The translations under genes and the position numbers were made by a program. A stretch of DNA of 64,000 nt. Origin: Sandaracinus amylolyticus (lineage in GTDB: Bacteria > Myxococcota_A > Polyangia > Polyangiales > Sandaracinaceae). Positions 9,701 to 17,705 of this stretch are shown one piece after another. The stretch is from the NCBI RefSeq assembly GCF_021631985.1, contig NZ_CP070225.1:8556001-8620000 (forward strand), in the 5' to 3' direction. Positions within the stretch are counted from its first letter, which is position 1; every line of letters begins with the position of its first letter. The notes below the pieces were generated by a model. It searched no databases. It had not been told where the DNA came from and saw only the letters and a program-made list of their open reading frames with translations.

Positions 9701-9795
9701 AAAATCGCTCTCCGTGCCCCCGAAGGCGCGGTCAGCACACGCTAGATCCCGAGAAATCGCGGCTGCTCACTGGAAACCGGCGAGCACTCGCTGTA

Positions 9796-9810
9796 TTGTG
9801 CGATGCACAA
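9796..9810. promoter_or_regulatory. PhaR-type operator upstream of the lipase-like lipoprotein
   Basis: TTGTGC-GAT-GCACAA, arms perfectly complementary over 15 bp, 41 bp before the ATG at 9852. The core matches the other eight sites in this region. Confidence 0.6.
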
Positions 9811-9851
9811 CAGAAACGCGCACGACACGCAGCGCGGACAACGAGGTAGTC

Positions 9852-11246
9852 ATGATGCGACGGGGTACGGGGCGCGCGCTCCTCTTGATGGCGGCGCTCG
9901 GGGCGGTGGGTTGCGGCGACGACGACGGCTCGGATCCGATCGACAGCGGTGTGCTCGACGCGGGTGGCGGTGACGCCGGGCCACCGTCGGACGGCGGCCA
10001 GATCGACCCGCGCGTGATGGCGTGCCGCGAGGCGATCGCCGCGCGCGAGGCCGCGGTCGGCGCGATGCTCCCGTGGTCGTTCGAGGACGCGACCGAGATG
10101 GTGCGCACCGGCGGCGATCAGGCGCGCGAGGCCGACTACGCAGGCCGCTATCGCGACGACCTCGCGACCCATCCGGGCTGCGTCGTGCGCGCGAGCTACG
10201 GCAACAACGTCGAGTTCCTGGTGACGGACAACCAGGCCGAGGTCGCGGCCGGCGCGCCCGCGTCGATCGAGGGTTATCCCTGCGCCGCGAAGGAGTACGA
10301 GCAGCCCGCCGAGGACACGACCAAGCCGATCGTGATCCTCGTGCACGGCAACTCGTCGAGCGTCACGACGTTCGAGGAGTACGCCAACGCCGAGCGCGCG
10401 GGCGACACCATCACCAACGTCGCGGGCTTCGAGATCGTCGTCGACACCGAGACCCGCGAGCAGCTCGCGACGCGCCTCGTCGGCGCGGGCTACCGCGTGA
10501 TCGCGTTCGACGCGCGCACCGATCTCGTCAACACGCTCGCCGACTACGACATGACGAGCGCGACCGGCAACGCGTTCCGCAACATCGATCACGGCTGGGC
10601 GGTGCCGATGCTCCAGGCGCTCGTGCGCGCGGTGCTCACCGAGAACCCGACGCGCCGCGTCTCGCTGATCGGCCACTCGCTCGGTGTGAGCGTGATCCGC
10701 GACGCGCTGCGCCGGCTCTACGTCGAGCACCGCGCGGGCGAGGCGGGCGCGGTGAACCCGTTCGCGCGGATCCAGGACGTGATCCTGCTCTCGGGCTCGA
10801 ACCACGGCGTCAACGCGGGCCAGACGCTGTGCGACAGCTTCGATCACATGCGCGGCACCGTCGGCTGCGAGATGGGTGATCGCGGCACGTTCGTGCCGAC
10901 GCACTTCACGCGCCCGCTCAACGGGCCGAACGATCTCTTCGCCGCGCCCTGCGCCGACGGCAGCTACGCGTACGGCGAGCGCGATCGGTGCGAGGGCAAC
11001 GTGGTCGAGTACACGACCGTGACGATGGAGGACATCCCGAGCGGCGAGCTGCAGGACGAGTTCGTCTCGGAGGCGTCCTCGCAGCTCGATCTCGAGCCCT
11101 GCGTCGAGAACGTGCTGATCACGCTGTCGGACTACGACACGAGCGGGTACTTCTTCACCGGCGCGCCCGGGTTCTTCGCGAACCACTTCGGGAGCGCGCG
11201 CTCGGACGCCGGGATCGATCTGATCCTCGAGAAGCTCGCGGACTGA
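9852..11246 (+). CDS. Alpha/beta-hydrolase (lipase-like) lipoprotein
   Basis: A 464-residue lipoprotein with signal peptide ending GAVGC (Cys21) and a Gly/Asp linker to about residue 55. The catalytic domain shows the oxyanion segment VILVHGNSS (about 161-169) and the nucleophile elbow GHSLG with Ser276, both standard for lipases and esterases. The sequence LSGSNHGVNAG fits the family of secreted triacylglycerol or polymer esterases. ATG 9852 directly precedes the signal peptide. The operator-like palindrome at 9796-9810 places it with the PHA genes. It might release fatty acids or hydroxyacids outside the cell for polymer synthesis, but the substrate is not shown by the sequence. Confidence 0.82.
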   Translation: MMRRGTGRALLLMAALGAVGCGDDDGSDPIDSGVLDAGGGDAGPPSDGGQIDPRVMACREAIAAREAAVGAMLPWSFEDATEMVRTGGDQAREADYAGRYRDDLATHPGCVVRASYGNNVEFLVTDNQAEVAAGAPASIEGYPCAAKEYEQPAEDTTKPIVILVHGNSSSVTTFEEYANAERAGDTITNVAGFEIVVDTETREQLATRLVGAGYRVIAFDARTDLVNTLADYDMTSATGNAFRNIDHGWAVPMLQALVRAVLTENPTRRVSLIGHSLGVSVIRDALRRLYVEHRAGEAGAVNPFARIQDVILLSGSNHGVNAGQTLCDSFDHMRGTVGCEMGDRGTFVPTHFTRPLNGPNDLFAAPCADGSYAYGERDRCEGNVVEYTTVTMEDIPSGELQDEFVSEASSQLDLEPCVENVLITLSDYDTSGYFFTGAPGFFANHFGSARSDAGIDLILEKLAD

Positions 11247-11333
11247 TCGAGAGAAACGGAGGGCGCGGTGGCCGTCGTGGCGACACGGCGGGCGCCGCGC
11301 TCTCGCGCGTGGACAGCTCGAAGGGGATGGACG

Positions 11334-12809
11334 ATGTACGGGCTTCGCAAGACGAGTGGGCTCGCGGTGATCGCGGCCATCGCGATGGGCAGCTGGGTGA
11401 GCGCGGCGCGCGCGCAGACCGACGCGCCAGCGCCGAGCGACGAGACCGCCGCGGAGGAAGCGCCGCCCGCCGAGGCAGCGCCGCCTGCCGAAGCAGCGCC
11501 GCTCGAAGAAGCCACGACACCATCTCCCGAGAGCGAGAGCGCGCCCGTCGACGCGCCGCCCGAGCCCGTCGACGCGAGCGAAGAAGACGCCGCGCCCGCC
11601 GACGCGCCGCTCCCCGATGCGCCGCCCGATCAGGCCGAGGCCGCGACCCGCACGCTGAGCACGACGATGCTCCCGGCGCGTCCCGCGTTCACGTTCTGGC
11701 GCGACGGCGACGACTTCATCAAGCCCGTCATCCAGCTCTCCGCGATGCTGGTCGGGTACCTGCCGCACAGCGACACGACCGAAGGGCTCGCGGCGCGCGT
11801 CAGCACGCTCGCGCTCGCGCGCTTCGGCCTCGAGGGTCAGCTCTTCGGGTTCGTCACGTTCCGCAGCGTGTTCGAGCGCAACTTCGGGTTCAGCCTCGCG
11901 CGCAACGGTCCGGTGGGCACGAGCGTGTGGGAGGGCACCGCGTCGCTCCAGGCGCGCGAGAACTACCTGCGCCTGTCGCGCTGGGGGCTCTCGCTCACCG
12001 GCGGCATCTTCCCGGATCCGGCGAGCCTCGACTTCATCTCGAGCAACGTGCTCGACGGCTTCGGCATGGACCCCTACGTGCGCGATCCGCTGCTCGTCAG
12101 CGGCTTCGCGCAGGGGCAGGGCGTGATGCTGCGCTACGGGTGGGAGTGGCTCGACTTCGGCCTCTCGTACACCGGCGGCAACCCGCTCACGACGAGCCTC
12201 GCGTTCGGGTTCGGCGGCGACGTGAGCTCGCTCGGCACGCTCTTCACCGCGCCGCTGCGCGCGCTCGCGAACGGCATCCCGGGATCGGACATCCACCTCA
12301 ACACGATCACGCCGTCGTTCACGTTCTCGCACGAGATCGTCGATCTGCGGCTCGCGGCGCAGCTCTACTTCGTCGACATCGACGTCACGACCGACGCCGA
12401 CGCTTCGCTCTTCGGATACAACCTGCGCGCGACCGCGCAGGTGAAGATCCTCGGCGACATGCTGCGGTTCAACGGGACCTTCGCGTATCGGCGCAACGAG
12501 CAGGTCGCGATCCCTGACGTGACGATGCGCTCGCAGCGCGACTACGAGGGCTTCGTGGGCGCGGGTGGCGTCGACTTCACGTGGGAGATGCTGAGCGTCG
12601 GCGCGCAGTACTACTTCCTCACGTCGTCGATCACCGACATGTCGTCGCTGACGAACCACTACATCAACGTCGCGGCGACGCTGTGGCTGATGGAGCCCTA
12701 CGTCTCGATCGGCGCGCGCTGGGCGCGCTCGATGGCGGAAGCGACGCCGACGGAGCCCCGCGTGAACGCCACCGACAGCTTCATCGTCTCGATGCGCCTG
12801 CTGATCTGA
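11334..12809 (+). CDS. Outer-membrane porin-like beta-barrel with acidic Pro-rich linker
   Basis: A 491-residue protein with signal peptide cut after ARA-Q. Residues about 25-105 are low-complexity Ala/Pro/Glu with tandem PPAEAA units. The rest alternates hydrophobic and polar residues as in a beta-barrel (phrases such as RFGLEGQLFGFVTFRSVF, YYFLTSSITDMSSL) and ends near SMRLLI. It resembles porins of the OprO/P or DcaP kind but I cannot fix the family. ATG 11334 follows AAGGGG at suitable distance. It sits one base before the KAS III gene, so the two may be co-transcribed. The same kind of acidic linker occurs in the phosphate porin at 51303. Confidence 0.72.
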   Translation: MYGLRKTSGLAVIAAIAMGSWVSAARAQTDAPAPSDETAAEEAPPAEAAPPAEAAPLEEATTPSPESESAPVDAPPEPVDASEEDAAPADAPLPDAPPDQAEAATRTLSTTMLPARPAFTFWRDGDDFIKPVIQLSAMLVGYLPHSDTTEGLAARVSTLALARFGLEGQLFGFVTFRSVFERNFGFSLARNGPVGTSVWEGTASLQARENYLRLSRWGLSLTGGIFPDPASLDFISSNVLDGFGMDPYVRDPLLVSGFAQGQGVMLRYGWEWLDFGLSYTGGNPLTTSLAFGFGGDVSSLGTLFTAPLRALANGIPGSDIHLNTITPSFTFSHEIVDLRLAAQLYFVDIDVTTDADASLFGYNLRATAQVKILGDMLRFNGTFAYRRNEQVAIPDVTMRSQRDYEGFVGAGGVDFTWEMLSVGAQYYFLTSSITDMSSLTNHYINVAATLWLMEPYVSIGARWARSMAEATPTEPRVNATDSFIVSMRLLI

Positions 12810-12810
12810 G

Positions 12811-13827
12811 ATGCGCACGTTCCACCATGCCGCGCTGGCGTCGACCGGCGTGTACGTTCCCGAGATCGAGCTCTCGAACGAGGCGCTGATCGCGCGGCTC
12901 GGCGAGGGGCATCGCGAGACGATCGAGAAGCTCGAGCAGGGCTCGGGGATCACCCGGCGCTTCGTCGCGCCCGACGGATGGGCGACCTCGGATCTCGCGG
13001 TCGCCGCAGGACGCGACGCGCTGCAGCGCGCCGGGCTCGCGCCGAGTGATCTCGACCTGATCCTCGTCGGCACCGACAGCCCCGACTACGTCACGCCCGC
13101 GACCTCGGTGATCGTGCAGCACAAGCTCGGCGCGCACCGCGCCGGCACGTTCGACGTGGGATGCGCGTGCGCGTCGTTCCCCACCGCGATCGCCGCGGCC
13201 GCAGGGATGATCGCGAGCTCGCCCGGCATCGAGCGCGTGCTCGTGATCGGCGCGTATCTCATGCGCCGCCTCGCCGATCCCCACGATCCGATCTCGTTCT
13301 TCTACGGAGACGGCGCGGGCGCCGCGGTGCTGGTGCGCAGCGACGAGCCGGGCTTCCTCGCGTCGGCGTTCCGCGCCGACGGCCGCTACGCGCGCTCGTG
13401 GATGATCGCGAGCGGCGGCACCGTCGAGCCCGCGAGCGAGGCCTCGGTCCGCGAGGGCCGCACCCAGGTGCGCCTGCTCGAGCCCTATCCGCGCAGCGTG
13501 AACGACGAGGGCTGGCCCGCGATCGTGCGCGACGTGACCGCGCGCGCGTCGCTGTCGATCGCCGAGGTCGACTGCTTCGTGTTCACGCAGGTGCGACGCG
13601 GCACGATCGAGACCGTGATGCGCGAGCTCGGCGCGCCGATCGAGAAGGCGCCGAGGATCATGGACCGCTGGGGCTACACCGGCTCGGCGTGCATCCCGAT
13701 GGCGCTCCACGACGCGGTGATCACCGGGCACGTCGCGATCGGTGATCACGTGGTGCTCGTGGGATCGGGCGTCGGATACAACCAGGCCGGCGTCGCGCTG
13801 CGCGTCACGCCGGCCCTCGCGCGCTAG
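12811..13827 (+). CDS. KAS III-like thiolase-fold protein lacking the usual His and Asn
   Basis: A 338-residue protein of the 3-oxoacyl-ACP synthase III family, with the expected length and motifs (GVYVPEIELSNEAL, GITRRF, LVGTDSPDY, SFFYGDGAGAAVL). The nucleophile is Cys120 in CACASF. The place of the catalytic His (VPHQAN in FabH) reads VFTQVR, and the place of the Asn (GNTS) reads GYTGS, so both appear substituted. It may be an acyltransferase or a condensing enzyme with altered chemistry instead of the fatty-acid initiating FabH. It starts right after the porin stop and converges on phaR with no gap. A role beside PHA metabolism is inferred only from position. Confidence 0.82.
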   Translation: MRTFHHAALASTGVYVPEIELSNEALIARLGEGHRETIEKLEQGSGITRRFVAPDGWATSDLAVAAGRDALQRAGLAPSDLDLILVGTDSPDYVTPATSVIVQHKLGAHRAGTFDVGCACASFPTAIAAAAGMIASSPGIERVLVIGAYLMRRLADPHDPISFFYGDGAGAAVLVRSDEPGFLASAFRADGRYARSWMIASGGTVEPASEASVREGRTQVRLLEPYPRSVNDEGWPAIVRDVTARASLSIAEVDCFVFTQVRRGTIETVMRELGAPIEKAPRIMDRWGYTGSACIPMALHDAVITGHVAIGDHVVLVGSGVGYNQAGVALRVTPALAR

Positions 13828-14412
13828 TCAGGTCTTGCGCTTGTTGCCGCGCAGCAGTGTCTTGAGCTCGTCGAGCTCGCGCCGCAGCGCGGCGACCTCG
13901 ACCGCCGTGGTGTCGGGCGGCGGAGCGGGCGGCGGCGCTGCGGGCGAGGTCGTCGCGGGCGGGACGTACTGCGGCTCGGGCGCGATCGCTTGACCCGCGC
14001 CCAGCCACATCCGCGCGATCGCGTTCGCCGCCTGGAAGGGCATCGTCGCCATCGGCAGGAACGGCGAGACCGTCTGCGCGCCGCGCTTGGCCTCGAGGTA
14101 CATCTCGAGCGTCGCCGAGAGATAGCGGCCCATGAACTCCGCGAGCGACTCGTCGTCCATGCGGATCAGCTGCTGCAGCAGTGTCACGGGCAGGAGGCGC
14201 GCCGCGCGACCGCTCTCGAGGATGATCTGCGTCAGCGTCGCTTGGGTGAGATCCTCCGACGTCTTCGCGTCGATCACCCGCACGTCGTCGCCGCGGCGGA
14301 TGATCGCCTCGAGCTGATCGAGCGTGATGTACGAGCTCGCCCGGGTGTCGTAGAGACGGCGGTTCCCGTACTTCTTGATCAGGATCGGCTCGCTGCTGCT
14401 GCGGAGGCGCAT
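13828..14412 (-). CDS. phaR: PHA synthesis repressor PhaR
   Basis: A 194-residue protein starting MRLRSSSEP. Residues about 8-70 match the PHB/PHA accumulation regulator DNA-binding domain (KKYGNRRLYDT, SYITLDQL, DDVRVIDAKTSEDLT), and about 75-130 the PHB accumulation regulatory domain (FMGRYLSATLEMYLEAK). A Pro/Ala linker leads to a basic coiled-coil end (LRRELDELKTLL). PhaR binds both DNA and nascent PHA granules, repressing granule-protein and PHA genes until polymer titrates it away. ATG 14412 is the start nearest the conserved domain. It is divergent from the small granule-type gene, and the shared promoter region holds the proposed operators. Assignment is strong. Confidence 0.93.
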   Translation of the reverse strand: MRLRSSSEPILIKKYGNRRLYDTRASSYITLDQLEAIIRRGDDVRVIDAKTSEDLTQATLTQIILESGRAARLLPVTLLQQLIRMDDESLAEFMGRYLSATLEMYLEAKRGAQTVSPFLPMATMPFQAANAIARMWLGAGQAIAPEPQYVPPATTSPAAPPPAPPPDTTAVEVAALRRELDELKTLLRGNKRKT

Positions 14413-14474
14413 ACCGCGCGCAGACTGCGCGGCCTCCGCTCGCGATGCAACATTCGGGAGCGGCGCTGGTGTTT

Positions 14475-14488
14475 TGTGCGTCGCAACA
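14475..14488. promoter_or_regulatory. PhaR-type operator upstream of the -35 box
   Basis: TGTGC-GTC-GCAACA: a TGC-N3-GCA core with imperfect outer arms. It ends 9 bp before the TTGACG box, the same arrangement as 19719-19730. Confidence 0.5.
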
Positions 14489-14497
14489 CGACGTGTA

Positions 14498-14526
14498 TTG
14501 ACGCCGATTTTGCAGGGTTGTAGAGC
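14498..14526 (+). promoter_or_regulatory. Promoter of the granule-protein operon
   Basis: TTGACG (14498-14503), a 17-bp spacer, then TAGAGC (14521-14526). The -35 box is close to the sigma-70 consensus and the -10 box weaker. A nearly identical block (GTATTGACG ... TGTAGAGC) precedes the PHB depolymerase gene at 19739-19764. Confidence 0.55.
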
Positions 14527-14536
14527 CGATGAGCTT

Positions 14537-14551
14537 TGGTGCGACGCACCA
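14537..14551. promoter_or_regulatory. PhaR-type operator downstream of the transcription start
   Basis: TGGTGC-GAC-GCACCA, arms perfectly complementary over 15 bp. It lies about 10 bp past the -10 box and 19 bp before the ATG at 14571, so bound protein would block elongation. Confidence 0.65.
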
Positions 14552-14570
14552 GAGGGCACGGGGGACGACG

Positions 14571-14885
14571 ATGACGCTCTTCGAGAAGTGGAAGAAGGAG
14601 TTCGACGCGTGGGAGGTCCGCGCCGCCGATCTCTCGAAGAAGGTGCTCGGGAGCCCGGTGGTGCTCGAGCCGACCGGTGCGCTGCTCACCGCTGCGATGC
14701 GGACCAAGGCGCGCACCGATCGTGTGCTCGGCGACGTGTGGAGCGCGGTCGGTCTGCCGAACCGGCGCGATCAGGAGCGCACGCTGCGCCTGCTGACGGT
14801 GCTCGAGCGACGGGTGATCGATCTCGAGGAGAAGCTCGAGGACGCCCACGAGGAGCTGCGCCGCGCGCGCGGCGAGACGCGCTGA
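14571..14885 (+). CDS. Small PHA granule-associated/synthase-partner candidate
   Basis: A 104-residue highly charged helical protein (LFEKWKKEFDAWE at the start, LEEKLEDAHEELRRARGE coiled coil at the end). It has no signal peptide or membrane segment. It is the first gene of the operon with the acyl-CoA ligase and the PHA synthase, behind a promoter flanked by PhaR-type operators, which is how phasins and PhaE/PhaR synthase subunits are usually arranged. ATG 14571 follows GGGGGA; an ATG at 14529 would overlap the operator and lacks a binding site. It is shorter than known PhaE or phasin proteins, so the name stays open. Confidence 0.7.
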   Translation: MTLFEKWKKEFDAWEVRAADLSKKVLGSPVVLEPTGALLTAAMRTKARTDRVLGDVWSAVGLPNRRDQERTLRLLTVLERRVIDLEEKLEDAHEELRRARGETR

Positions 14886-14895
14886 GGAGTCGATC

Positions 14896-16554
14896 ATGGA
14901 CGTGTCGAAGTACCTCGAGATCCGACCTGCTCCGCGCGCGATCTTCGATGCGCTCCCCGAGCGTCGCGATCGCACGCGCTTCGTCGTCGGCGAGCGCGCG
15001 ATCACGTTCGGCGAGGTCGCCCGCGCGATCGAGGACATCGCGCTCTTCCTCGAAGCCGACGGGCACCGCCCCACCGATCGCGGCGCGATCTTCGCGCACA
15101 ACCGCGTGGAGTGGATGAGCGCGGCGCTCGCGATCCAGAGCGCGGGCGGCACGATGGTGCCGGTCTATCCATCGAGCACCGCCGAGCAGGTCGTGTACGT
15201 GCTCGGGCACTCCGATGCGCGCGTCGTGTTCGTCGCGGGCGAGGAGCTCCTGCGCAGCATCCTGCGCGCGCTGCCTTCGCTCCCTGCGCTCGCGCGCATC
15301 GTGCTGCTCGACGATCGCGACGACACGATCCCGAGCGACGTGCGCGAGAAGGTGATCACCTGGTCGGCGGCGCGCGCCCGCGGCCGTGCGATCGCCGACG
15401 CCGATCCGAGCGCGCTCGCGCGGATGCTCGACGCGATCTCGCTCGATGCGCCCGCGATCATGCTCTACACGAGCGGCACCAGCGGCCCGCCCAAGGGCGT
15501 GCCGCTCACGCACCGCAACGTCGGCGTGAACGGTCGCGACTGGCTCGAGGTGCTCGCGCCGCTGATCGACGAGGGCATGACCGATCTGCTGTGGCTCCCG
15601 ATGAGCCACGTGTTCGGCTTCGGCGAGGCGTGCATCGGCAACACGCTCGGCTGGACCAGCCACCTCGCCGATCCCGCGACCGTCGTCGCGCGACTGCCCG
15701 AGGTGAAGCCCTCGGCGTTCATGAGCGTGCCGGTGGTCTGGGAGAAGCTCGCGCAGGCCGCGATGCACAGCGACGATCCCGCGGAGCAAAAGCGCCTCTT
15801 CGACGCCGCGACCGGAGGAAACCTCCGGTTCTGTCTCTCGGGAGGCGCGGGCCTCAAGCGCGAGGTGAAGGAGCTCTTCCTCGCGATGGGCGCGCTCTTG
15901 ATCGAAGGCTACGGCCTCACCGAGGCGTCGCCGACGCTGACGATGAACCGGCCCGACGCGTTCCGGTTCGACTCGGTGGGCAAGCCGTTCCCGAACGTGC
16001 AGCTCCGTCTCGCCGAAGACGGAGAGATCCTCGCGAAGGGCGAGAGCATCTTCGGCGGCTACCACAAGGATCCCGCCGCGACGCGCGAGGCGTTCACCGA
16101 CGACGGCTGGCTCAAGACCGGCGACGTCGGCGTCTTCACCGACGATGGGTTCCTCCGGATCGTCGATCGCAAGAAGGACATCCTCGTCACCTCGGGCGGC
16201 AAGAACGTCCCGCCTGCGAACATCGAGCAGCGCTTCGCCGACGACCCGCTCTTCCAGCACGTCGTCGTCTACGGCGACGGCAAGAAGTACCTCGTCGCCG
16301 GCGTGTGGCTGAACCCGCTCGCGGTCGACGCAGCGCTCGACGGAGCCGGGCTGCACGCGCTCGTCGAAGCGAAGATCGCCGCGGTGAACGCGCAGCTCGC
16401 GAGCTACGAGTCGATCAAGCGCTTCGCGATCCTGGAGCCTGCTCTCTCGGTCGCGAGCGGGCACCTCACGCCCACTCTCAAGGTGAAGCGCAAGGCGGTC
16501 TACGCGACGTACGGCGCGCAGCTCGACGCGCTCTACGAACGGAGCGCGCGATGA
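14896..16554 (+). CDS. Long-chain acyl-CoA ligase (AMP-forming)
   Basis: A 552-residue adenylate-forming enzyme. It carries the P-loop YTSGTSGPPKGVPLTHRN, the A5 motif EGYGLTEASP, the A7/A8 region LKTGDVGVFTDDGFLRIVDRKKDI and the A10 lysine in LTPTLKVKRKAV. This is the FadD15-like branch acting on long-chain fatty acids. It would activate free acids with ATP and CoA; placed between the granule protein and the PHA synthase, it may supply acyl-CoA precursors or salvage released hydroxyacids. ATG 14896 follows GAGGAG. Its stop overlaps the synthase start (ATGA), indicating translational coupling. The substrate range is inferred. Confidence 0.9.
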   Translation: MDVSKYLEIRPAPRAIFDALPERRDRTRFVVGERAITFGEVARAIEDIALFLEADGHRPTDRGAIFAHNRVEWMSAALAIQSAGGTMVPVYPSSTAEQVVYVLGHSDARVVFVAGEELLRSILRALPSLPALARIVLLDDRDDTIPSDVREKVITWSAARARGRAIADADPSALARMLDAISLDAPAIMLYTSGTSGPPKGVPLTHRNVGVNGRDWLEVLAPLIDEGMTDLLWLPMSHVFGFGEACIGNTLGWTSHLADPATVVARLPEVKPSAFMSVPVVWEKLAQAAMHSDDPAEQKRLFDAATGGNLRFCLSGGAGLKREVKELFLAMGALLIEGYGLTEASPTLTMNRPDAFRFDSVGKPFPNVQLRLAEDGEILAKGESIFGGYHKDPAATREAFTDDGWLKTGDVGVFTDDGFLRIVDRKKDILVTSGGKNVPPANIEQRFADDPLFQHVVVYGDGKKYLVAGVWLNPLAVDAALDGAGLHALVEAKIAAVNAQLASYESIKRFAILEPALSVASGHLTPTLKVKRKAVYATYGAQLDALYERSAR

Positions 16555-17633
16555 TCGAGCCGCTCGACGTGATCCGCGGGCTCGCCGCGATGTTCGGTCG
16601 TCCCGCGCCGCGTGTGGGCCAGACCCCCGCCGACGTGGTGCACGAGGAGAACAAGTGGCGGCTCCTCCGCTACGTGCCGCGCCCCGAGGGCATCGCGTTC
16701 CGCACGCCGGTGCTGCTGATCCCGTCGCTGATCAACCGGCACTACGTGCTCGATCTGATGCCGGGCAAGAGCTTCGCCGAGCACCTCGTCGCGCACGGCC
16801 ACGACGTGTACGTGATCGACTGGGGCACGCCCGAGGCCGAGGATCGTTTCGTCTCGTTCGAAGACATCGTGGTCTCGGCGATCGGTCGCGCGCTCCGCGT
16901 CGCGACGCGCACCGCGAAGGCCGAGTCGGCGCACGTGCTCGGCTACTGCCTCGGCGGCACGCTCGCGGTGATCCACGCGGCGCTCGCGCCCGAGCGGGTG
17001 CGCACGCTCATGCTCGTCGCGGCGCCGGTCGACTTCCACGACGACGGCCTGCTCTCGAAGTGGACGCGCACTCGCACCCTCGACACGTCGGCGGTGGTCG
17101 AGGGCGCGGGCAACGTGCCGTGGCCGCTGATGCAGGGCGCCTTCCACCTGCTGCGCCCGACGCTCCCGCTGGTGAAGGCGGTGACGCTCGCGGAGAAGGC
17201 GTGGGACGAGCCCTTCCTCGACGGCTTCTTCGCGATCGAGACCTGGGGCAACGACAACGTCAGCTTCCCGGGCGAGTGCTGGCGCACGTACATCGACGAG
17301 CTCTATCGCAAGAACGCGCTGATGAACGGCTCGCTGCGGCTCGGAGGGCGCGCGGTCGAGCTCTCGTCGCTGCGCTGTCCGCTGCTCTGCGTGACGTTCG
17401 AGCACGACGAGATCGTGCCCCATCGCAGCGCGTCGATCGTGGTCGAGCGCGTGGCGAGCACCGACAAGGAGCACCTGCACGTCGCGGGCGGTCACGTCGG
17501 CGCGATGGTCTCGAAGTCGGCGTCGAAGAAGCTGTGGCCGACGCTGCGCGCGTTCTGGACCGCGCGCGATGAGAACGACCGGCTGCGCGGCGAGCTGATG
17601 TTGCGTCGCGACATGGTTCGTGTCGCGCGATAA
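16551..17633 (+). CDS. phaC: PHA synthase, class III-sized catalytic subunit
   Basis: A 360-residue alpha/beta-hydrolase. The nucleophile elbow GYCLGG carries Cys133 in place of the lipase Ser, and the Asp286 (HDEIVPH) and His315 (GGHVGAM) complete the Cys-Asp-His triad of PHA synthases. Other family phrases are LLIPSLINRHYVLDL and VYVIDWGTPE. The enzyme polymerises 3-hydroxyacyl-CoA on the granule surface. Its length fits class III/IV PhaC, which needs a second subunit (PhaE or PhaR-IV); none of normal size is here, making the 104-residue protein upstream a candidate partner. It overlaps the ligase gene by 4 bases. Confidence 0.9.
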   Translation: MIEPLDVIRGLAAMFGRPAPRVGQTPADVVHEENKWRLLRYVPRPEGIAFRTPVLLIPSLINRHYVLDLMPGKSFAEHLVAHGHDVYVIDWGTPEAEDRFVSFEDIVVSAIGRALRVATRTAKAESAHVLGYCLGGTLAVIHAALAPERVRTLMLVAAPVDFHDDGLLSKWTRTRTLDTSAVVEGAGNVPWPLMQGAFHLLRPTLPLVKAVTLAEKAWDEPFLDGFFAIETWGNDNVSFPGECWRTYIDELYRKNALMNGSLRLGGRAVELSSLRCPLLCVTFEHDEIVPHRSASIVVERVASTDKEHLHVAGGHVGAMVSKSASKKLWPTLRAFWTARDENDRLRGELMLRRDMVRVAR

Positions 17634-17665
17634 CGACGAGCCGCAAAATCAGCCGTCACGATCGT

Positions 17666-17680
17666 TGTTGCGATGCAACA
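17666..17680. promoter_or_regulatory. PhaR-type operator upstream of phaZ
   Basis: TGTTGC-GAT-GCAACA, arms perfectly complementary over 15 bp, 26 bp before the phaZ ATG. It differs from 9556-9570 only in the central triplet. Confidence 0.65.
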
Positions 17681-17705
17681 TGTGGTATGGCATCGTGCCG
17701 ACCGA

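Larger units (their letters stand above)
9481..9851. other. Divergent regulatory region between sthA and the lipase gene
   Basis: This 371-bp gap has no convincing gene. It holds four palindromes of the TGC-N3-GCA type (9493-9503, 9556-9570, 9684-9700, 9796-9810), two towards each gene. Short open frames here lack codon bias and ribosome binding sites. No clear -10/-35 pair was found. Confidence 0.6.

Noticed and set aside
9481-9745. Short open frame in the sthA-lipase gap
   Set aside because: It lacks a ribosome binding site and overlaps three operator-like palindromes.
9732-13073. A 1113-codon minus-strand frame over the lipase and porin genes
   Set aside because: Antisense shadow of two genes with signal peptides; no domain and no ribosome binding site.
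14529-14570. Upstream in-frame ATG of the small granule-type gene
   Set aside because: It is followed at once by the operator, lacks a binding site, and ATG 14571 has GGGGGA in front.
17673-17705. Upstream in-frame ATG of phaZ
   Set aside because: It lies inside the operator palindrome, and ATG 17706 gives the conserved family start MLY.
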